From JAGVSZ01 sp035456405 (GTDB lineage Bacteria > Pseudomonadota > Gammaproteobacteria > Burkholderiales > SG8-39), in the NCBI GenBank assembly GCA_035456405.1, contig DATIDG010000015.1:1-64000 (forward strand): a DNA stretch of 64,000 nt, given 5' to 3'. The translations under genes and the position numbers were made by a program. The notes below the pieces were generated by a model, which did no database searches, was not told where the DNA came from, and saw only the letters and a list, made by a program, of their open reading frames with translations. Within the stretch, counting starts at the first letter, position 1, and the number at the start of each line of letters is the position of its first letter. Positions 58,919 through 64,000 of this stretch are shown in pieces.

Positions 58919-60505
58919 CTACCGCACGGTCGGCGGGGTCTCGAAGCTGTGATAGGGCGGAGGCGACGGCAGGTGCGTCCACTCGAGCGTGTCCGCCCCC
59001 TCCCACGGCCGCGCGGGCGCCTTCTCCCCGCCGCGTATCGTCTTGACGACGATGTAGAGGAACAGCAGTTGCGACAGGCCCATCCCGAACGCGCCGATGC
59101 TCGAGATCATGTTGAACTCGGCGAACACCGGCGAGTAGTCCGGGATGCGCCGCGGCATGCCGGCGATTCCCAGGAAATGCTGCACGAAGAAGATGACGTT
59201 GAAGAAGATCATCGTGAGCCAGAAGTGGATCTTGCCCAGCTTCTCGTCGTACATCCTCCCGGTCCATTTCGGCAGCCAGAAGTAGACGCCGGCGAACGCG
59301 GAGAACAGCGCGCCCGCCACCATCACGTAGTGGAAGTGCGCGACGACGTAGTAGGTGTCGTGCATCTGCACATCCACTGCGGTCAGCGACAGCACCAGCC
59401 CCGAGAACCCGCCCATCGTGAACAGGACCAAGAACCCGATCGCGAACAGCATCGGCGTCTCGAAGGAAAGCGACCCCTTCCACATCGTCGCGAGCCAGTT
59501 GAACACCTTCACGCCGGTCGGCACGGCGATCAGCATGGTCGCGTACATGAAGTAGAGCTGCGCCTCGAGCGGCATGCCGACCGTGTACATGTGGTGCGCC
59601 CACACGATGAACGACAGGATGGCGATGGAAGCGGTCGCGTAGACCATCGACGAATAGCCGAACAGGGGCTTGCGCGAGAACGCCGGGATCACCTGCGAGA
59701 CCACGCCGAATGCAGGGATCGCGATGATGTACACCTCGGGGTGGCCGAAGAACCAGAAGATGTGCTGGTACAGCACCGGGTCGCCGCCGCCCGCGGCGTT
59801 GAAGAACGTCGTGCCGAAGTGGCGGTCGGTGAGGGTCATCGTCACCGCGCCCGCGAGCACCGGCATGACGGCGATCAGCAGGTACGCCGTGATCAGCCAC
59901 GTCCAGCAGAACAGCGGCATCTTCATCATCGTCATCCCCGGCGCGCGCATGTTGAGCACCGTCGTGATGATGTTGATCGAGCCGAGGATCGAGCTCATGC
60001 CGAGGATGTGGACAGCGAAGATGGTGAGGTCCATCCCGGGGCCCATCTGCACCGTGAGCGGCGCGTAGAGCGTCCAGCCCACGCCGGGCGCGCCGCCCGG
60101 GACGAAGAGCGAGATCACCAACAGCGACGCCGCGAAGGGGAGCAGCCAGAAGCTCCAGTTGTTCAGCCGCGGGAACGCCATGTCGGGCGCCCCGATCATC
60201 ATCGGGATCTGCCAGTTCGCGAACCCGACGAACGCCGGCATGATCGCCCCGAACACCATGATGAGGCCGTGCAGGGTCGTCATCTGGTTGAAGAAGTCCG
60301 GGTTGACGATCTGCAGGCCGGGCTGGAACAGCTCGGCGCGGATGACCATCGCCATCGCGCCGCCGACCATGAACATCGTGAAGCTGAACCACAGGTACAT
60401 CGTGCCGATGTCCTTGTGGTTGGTGGTCGTGATCCACCGCATGATCCCGGTGGGATGGTGACCGTGATCGTCGTGGTGGGCGTGGGTGTCGGCGACTGCG
60501 CTCAT
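58919..60505 (-). CDS. coxA: cytochrome c oxidase subunit I
   Basis: A 528-aa, 12-helix heme-copper subunit of the A family. HPEVYIIAIPAFG contains the CuB His-Tyr pair and D-channel Glu. WAHHMYTVG gives further CuB His, and HDTYYVVAHFHYVM the heme a/a3 His. A His-rich N-terminus (THAHHDDHGHH) precedes ITTTNHKDIGTMYL. It sits 35 nt after coxB. Confidence 0.98.
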   Translation of the reverse strand: MSAVADTHAHHDDHGHHPTGIMRWITTTNHKDIGTMYLWFSFTMFMVGGAMAMVIRAELFQPGLQIVNPDFFNQMTTLHGLIMVFGAIMPAFVGFANWQIPMMIGAPDMAFPRLNNWSFWLLPFAASLLVISLFVPGGAPGVGWTLYAPLTVQMGPGMDLTIFAVHILGMSSILGSINIITTVLNMRAPGMTMMKMPLFCWTWLITAYLLIAVMPVLAGAVTMTLTDRHFGTTFFNAAGGGDPVLYQHIFWFFGHPEVYIIAIPAFGVVSQVIPAFSRKPLFGYSSMVYATASIAILSFIVWAHHMYTVGMPLEAQLYFMYATMLIAVPTGVKVFNWLATMWKGSLSFETPMLFAIGFLVLFTMGGFSGLVLSLTAVDVQMHDTYYVVAHFHYVMVAGALFSAFAGVYFWLPKWTGRMYDEKLGKIHFWLTMIFFNVIFFVQHFLGIAGMPRRIPDYSPVFAEFNMISSIGAFGMGLSQLLFLYIVVKTIRGGEKAPARPWEGADTLEWTHLPSPPPYHSFETPPTVR

Positions 60506-60540
60506 CGCGGGCGGCTCCTAGGCAGGATCTTGCAATACCG

Positions 60541-61674
60541 TTACTTGCTCGCCGCCAGCACTTCGGCGGGCTGCACGAGGTTCTGGGCGGGCTTGTTGCT
60601 CCAGGCGTTCCGGATATAGGTGACGACCGCGGCGATGTCGGTGGGCGAGAGCTGCTTGCCGAACGGCTGCATCGCGGTGCCGGCCTTGCCCTTCACTACG
60701 ATCGCGAGGTTCTCGGCGACCGGTCCGTTCACGATCTTGGAGCCGTCGAGCGCCGGAAAGGCGTTCGGTACGCCCTTGCCATTCGCCTGGTGGCAGGCGA
60801 CGCAGTTGGCCGCGTAGATCTTCTCGCCGCGCGCCCTCAGGTCGGCGAGCTCCCATTTCTTGGCCGGATCCTCCGCCGCCGCGGCGACCTTCTTCATCTG
60901 GTCGGCGACCCAGGCGGAATACTTTTCCTGCGACAGGACCTCGACGACGATCGGCATGAAGCCGTGGTCCTTGCCGCACAGCTCCGCGCATTGGCCGCGG
61001 AACACCCCTTCCCGGTCTGCGCGGAACGCGGCGTCACGGATGAAGCCCGGGATTGCGTCCTGCTTCACTGCGAGCGCCGGCACGTACCAGGCGTGGACGA
61101 CGTCCGCGGCGGTGACGAGCATCCGGATCTTCTTGCCGACCGGCACCACCAGGTGATTGTCGGTCTCGAGCAGGTAGTGATCGCCGCGGGACGCCTTGCC
61201 GTAGATCTGCTCCTGCGGCGTCGACAGGTTCGCGGTGAAGTGAATGCCCTCGCCCTCACCCTTGATGTAGTCGTAGCCCCACTTCCACTGGTAGCCCGTC
61301 GCCTTGATCGTGATGTCGGGCTGGTTCGTGTCGCGGATCGCGAAGAGATGCGTCGTCGCCGGCCATGCCATGAGGATGAGGATGAGGGTGGGAACGATCG
61401 TCCAGAGCACCTCGACCGTCGTGTTCTCGTGGAACTGCGAAGCCTTGTGGCCCACCGACTTCCGGTGCGCGTAGATCGCGTAGAACATCACCCCGAATAC
61501 ACCCACGAAGATGACCAGGATGATCGCCATCATCAGCAGGTGCAGGTCGGACACGCCCTGGGCGACCTTCGTCGCCGGCGTCTGGAAGTTCCACTGGTAC
61601 GCCGCCGCGGCGGCGCCGGAGTACAGCGCGCCAGCCAGCCCCGCCCACGAAAGGACCCTAAAGGTTCTTTTCAT
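60541..61674 (-). CDS. coxB: cytochrome c oxidase subunit II with fused cytochrome c (caa3-type)
   Basis: A 377-aa subunit: signal peptide, two helices (about 45-65 and 88-108), then the CuA cupredoxin domain with CAELCGKDHGFM. An added C-terminal cytochrome c domain (about 285-365) carries CVACH and the axial Met in TAMQPFGKQL. The fusion makes this a caa3-like oxidase. First gene of the operon. Confidence 0.97.
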   Translation of the reverse strand: MKRTFRVLSWAGLAGALYSGAAAAAYQWNFQTPATKVAQGVSDLHLLMMAIILVIFVGVFGVMFYAIYAHRKSVGHKASQFHENTTVEVLWTIVPTLILILMAWPATTHLFAIRDTNQPDITIKATGYQWKWGYDYIKGEGEGIHFTANLSTPQEQIYGKASRGDHYLLETDNHLVVPVGKKIRMLVTAADVVHAWYVPALAVKQDAIPGFIRDAAFRADREGVFRGQCAELCGKDHGFMPIVVEVLSQEKYSAWVADQMKKVAAAAEDPAKKWELADLRARGEKIYAANCVACHQANGKGVPNAFPALDGSKIVNGPVAENLAIVVKGKAGTAMQPFGKQLSPTDIAAVVTYIRNAWSNKPAQNLVQPAEVLAASK

Positions 61675-61700
61675 GCGTTCCCCGTCTTATCGATTCAGCC

Positions 61701-62195
61701 TCAAACCCCGTCCCTGTACCGCTTCAGCCTGCCCGCGAGCTCCACCGCAAGGAGGCTCCTCCCGGGGGCGTCGAGGTGGCGCCCGATCTCGAGCTCCTTG
61801 CCGTGAGAGCGCACGCCGATGCGCACGTCCTCCCCGGTTTCCTGCGTGTGCAGCCTCACCCAGCCCGGGTGAAAGCGATGCACCTGCGAGCGGCCGGCCT
61901 CGCGCACCTCCACCAGCATCAGGCCGTCGCGCACGACGATCCGCTCGTAGTCCCCCGCGTGGCGCGCGTTCACGTGGAACGCGGTCGTGAGCGCGGCGAT
62001 CTCGAGCCCGATGAACGGCAGCACCGGCCACGCGCCGAACAGCGCAAATCCGATCCCGATCGCGAAGGAGAGGCAGGCCGTGAAGACGAGCAGCCAGACC
62101 AGCGCCTGCGGCGGCAGCGAGCAGTTGCGCTTCGTCGTCAGGCTGAAGCCGGCGCTCGAATCGAGCGTCCGGACCTCGATGCGCGACTCGTCCAT
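61701..62195 (-). CDS. DUF2244 membrane protein
   Basis: A 164-aa protein with two adjacent helices (about 32-51 and 53-72). The C-terminal soluble part has FHPGWVRLHTQ and GRHLDAPGRSLLAVELAGRLK, typical of DUF2244. It is often found upstream of coxB in proteobacteria. Function unknown. Confidence 0.85.
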   Translation of the reverse strand: MDESRIEVRTLDSSAGFSLTTKRNCSLPPQALVWLLVFTACLSFAIGIGFALFGAWPVLPFIGLEIAALTTAFHVNARHAGDYERIVVRDGLMLVEVREAGRSQVHRFHPGWVRLHTQETGEDVRIGVRSHGKELEIGRHLDAPGRSLLAVELAGRLKRYRDGV

Positions 62196-62320
62196 GCTCG
62201 AGCGGAAATGCGTCTGAAGCGGCCGGAAAACTGCGCGCGTCAGGGCGCGCTAAGGTACCACACGCCCCTCGCGGCCAGCAAGCCGAGGCCGCCGATCTCT
62301 TGATCGGAACCGCTTGACAA

Positions 62321-63202
62321 TCAACCGGGTTTTCGCGCGGGGCGATTGCGATCGATTCTGATTATCGCGCGGCCATCGGCCGCCGTGCGGGGCGTGCCCT
62401 TCCACGCGTGACCGTAGACGATCTCGAAGCTCGCCGGCACGCGCCCGTCGCGCGCGAGGCCCGCAAGGGCCGTGCGGGCTCGCACCCAGCGGCGTGCGCC
62501 GGTAAGCGCGCGGCGCCGGTCTGCGTGTGCATTGCGCAGCCCGCCCGCGCGCAGGTCGGCGATGAGGCCCTCGGGGCTGCCGTAGGTCAGCGTGATCACC
62601 TCCATGTCCATCACCGGGTCGGCGAAACCTGCCGCCACGAGCGCGTCGCCGACGTCGTGCATGTCCGCGAACGGATGGACGTGCGGCGTCGTATCGGCGA
62701 ATGCCGTGCGCAGTTCCTTCAGGGTGTCGGGGCCGTAGGTCGAGAACATCAGTAGCCCGCCGACCTCGAGCGCGCGATGCCATTCGCGGAGGGTCGCGTC
62801 AATATCGCCGGACCAGGCGAGCGCGAGGTTCGACCACACCATCGAGCACGCGCCGGGCTTGAGCGGAAGCGCGGAGATGTCCGCGCATACGAAGTGCTCG
62901 CGCGCACCGCGCAGGAGTGAGCGGGCGCGCGCGGTTAGCGGCCGCGCGTCGCGGGCGCGGCGCAGCATGCCGAGCGCGAAATCGGTCGCAACGACCTCGG
63001 CGGCGGGGTAGCGCTCGCGGAGAATTGCGAGACCTGCGGCGCCGCAGCCCGCGTCGAGGATCCGCGCTGGATCATGCCTGACGTAGGCGAGCCGCTCCGC
63101 CATCCGGCGCTCCACCTCGCGCGCGAGTGGATCCGTCGCGGGCGCCGCCGCCGCATGCTCGAACCACCGCCTGGCGGCGCGGCGGTCGAGCCAGCCGTCC
63201 AT
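62321..63202 (-). CDS. bioC: malonyl-ACP O-methyltransferase BioC
   Basis: A 293-aa SAM methyltransferase. The SAM motif is ILDAGCGAAGLAIL, and BioC features are VWSNLALAWSGD, GGLLMFSTYGPDTLKELR and HPFADMHDVGDALV. It disguises malonyl-ACP as a methyl ester for biotin-chain synthesis. It follows bioB after 15 nt, which supports the assignment. Confidence 0.88.
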   Translation of the reverse strand: MDGWLDRRAARRWFEHAAAAPATDPLAREVERRMAERLAYVRHDPARILDAGCGAAGLAILRERYPAAEVVATDFALGMLRRARDARPLTARARSLLRGAREHFVCADISALPLKPGACSMVWSNLALAWSGDIDATLREWHRALEVGGLLMFSTYGPDTLKELRTAFADTTPHVHPFADMHDVGDALVAAGFADPVMDMEVITLTYGSPEGLIADLRAGGLRNAHADRRRALTGARRWVRARTALAGLARDGRVPASFEIVYGHAWKGTPRTAADGRAIIRIDRNRPARKPG

Positions 63203-63217
63203 TGCCTGAGCTCTCCT

Positions 63218-64000
63218 CTACTCGGGGGCGATGCCGAGCTTGGCGAGCAGTGCGCGATCCGCTTGCGCGTCCGGGTTGCCGGTCGTGAGAAGCCGGTCAC
63301 CGTAGAAGATCGAGTTGGCCCCGGCGAGAAAGCAGAGTGCCTGGACGGCCTCGGGCATCTCGCGCCGGCCGGCGGAGAGGCGCACGTAGCTCGCCGGCAT
63401 CGTTATGCGCGCGCAGGCGATGGTGCGCACGAACTCGGCCCAGTCGAGTTCCGCCTCGCCCTCGAGCGGTGTGCCCGCGACGCGCACGAGCTCGTTGATC
63501 GGCACCGACTCGGGCGGCGGATCGAGACTCGCGAGCGCGGCGATCAGCCCGGCGCGCTCGGCGCGAGATTCCCCCATGCCCACGATCCCGCCGCTGCAGA
63601 CGCGCATGCCGGCGCGCCGCACCCGCTCCAGCGTGTCGAGGCGGTCCTCGTACTGACGGGTGGTGATGATCCGGCCGTAGATCTCGGGCGCGGTGTCGAG
63701 GTTGTGGTTGTAGTAGTCGAGTCCCGCGTCCTTGAGCTGCTCGGCCTGCCCTTCCCGCAGCATCCCGAGCGTGGCGCATGTTTCGAGCCCGAGCGCTTTG
63801 ACCGCGCGCACCATGCCAAGTACCGGCTCCAGATCGCGCTGTTTCGGGCCGCGCCAGGCGGCCCCCATGCAGAAGCGCGCCGCGCCCGCGGCCTTAGCGC
63901 GGCGCGCCGCTTCGACGACGGCCGCTACGCCGAGCGTGGGCTCGTCCGCTACGCCGGTCCGATAACGCGCCGACTGCGGGCAATACGCGCAGTCCTCGGG
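63218..64000 (-). CDS. bioB: biotin synthase (5' part beyond window)
   Basis: The C-terminal roughly 260 codons of a radical SAM enzyme; the gene continues past the right edge. The last two Cys of the cluster motif are visible (CAYCPQSARY). YNHNLDTAPEIY and the C-terminal AGANSIFYGDRLLTTGNP are BioB signatures. It inserts sulfur into dethiobiotin. Confidence 0.96.
   Translation of the reverse strand, partial: PEDCAYCPQSARYRTGVADEPTLGVAAVVEAARRAKAAGAARFCMGAAWRGPKQRDLEPVLGMVRAVKALGLETCATLGMLREGQAEQLKDAGLDYYNHNLDTAPEIYGRIITTRQYEDRLDTLERVRRAGMRVCSGGIVGMGESRAERAGLIAALASLDPPPESVPINELVRVAGTPLEGEAELDWAEFVRTIACARITMPASYVRLSAGRREMPEAVQALCFLAGANSIFYGDRLLTTGNPDAQADRALLAKLGIAPE

Noticed and set aside
58895..60619. 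574-codon frame antisense to coxA
   Set aside because: The His/Asp/Arg-rich shadow mirrors coxA codon usage; coxA is unambiguous.

Overview
The window is high-GC (my visual estimate is roughly two-thirds G+C), densely packed chromosomal DNA. It reads as a betaproteobacterium, probably Burkholderiales or a near relative. The reasons are gene content and order: tol-pal next to ruvABC-yebC; ychF-pth-rplY-prs-tRNA-ispE-lolB; rsmD-coaD-fdx facing ftsY-ftsE-ftsX-rpoH; a cox cluster with DUF2970, DUF2909 and SURF1; a DUF2868/DUF3482 pair; and an orphan Bug-family binding protein. No prophage, insertion sequence, CRISPR array or rRNA was seen.

Layout. 1-3.8 kb: an ECF sigma factor and zinc-finger anti-sigma factor, flanked by two paralogous SAM methyltransferases (the left one cut by the window edge), then a DsrE-family protein and an exported cupin. 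Three copies of GGAACC-N16-CGTC lie between the divergent halves, so this looks like a self-regulated ECF regulon of unknown purpose. 3.8-5.1 kb: tRNA-Lys and a YeeE/YedE sulfur transporter. 5.2-13.3 kb: cpoB-pal-tolB-tolA-tolR-tolQ-ybgC, ruvB-ruvA-ruvC and yebC, all leftward. 13.4-19.1 kb: a HerA-like ATPase, an SDR paired with a cytochrome P450, a LysR regulator coupled to a cupin dioxygenase, and a frameshifted lipoprotein gene.

19.1-27.7 kb: a sugar-acid catabolic region with 2-keto-3-deoxygluconate kinase, RraA-like protein, 2-hydroxyacid dehydrogenase, TRAP transporter (dctP-dctM-dctQ), divergent GntR regulator, KDPG aldolase and a semialdehyde dehydrogenase. A 21-codon relic of a second kdgK start remains behind eda. 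27.7-33.7 kb: two small hypothetical proteins, an exonuclease/phosphatase-fold protein, NDH-2, and a Spy/CpxP-like protein beside a Cpx-like two-component system, with a perfect CpxR-type box in the control region. 33.7-38.7 kb: a GTPase/membrane-protein pair, a Bug protein and an Fpg-like glycosylase.

38.8-53.9 kb is mostly housekeeping: ychF, pth, rplY, prs, tRNA-Gln, ispE, lolB, a TPR lipoprotein, mutM, a dynamin-like GTPase, ferredoxin, coaD, rsmD, ftsYEX and rpoH. A perfect CIRCE operator overlaps the likely rpoH promoter, implying HrcA control of the heat-shock sigma factor. 53.9-61.7 kb: a caa3-type cytochrome oxidase locus (coxB, coxA, a 38-aa ORF, ctaG, DUF2970, coxC; then SURF1, a Sco-like protein, cyoE, sco). 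The heme A synthase gene ctaA is absent from it. 61.7-64 kb: DUF2244, bioC and the 3' part of bioB.
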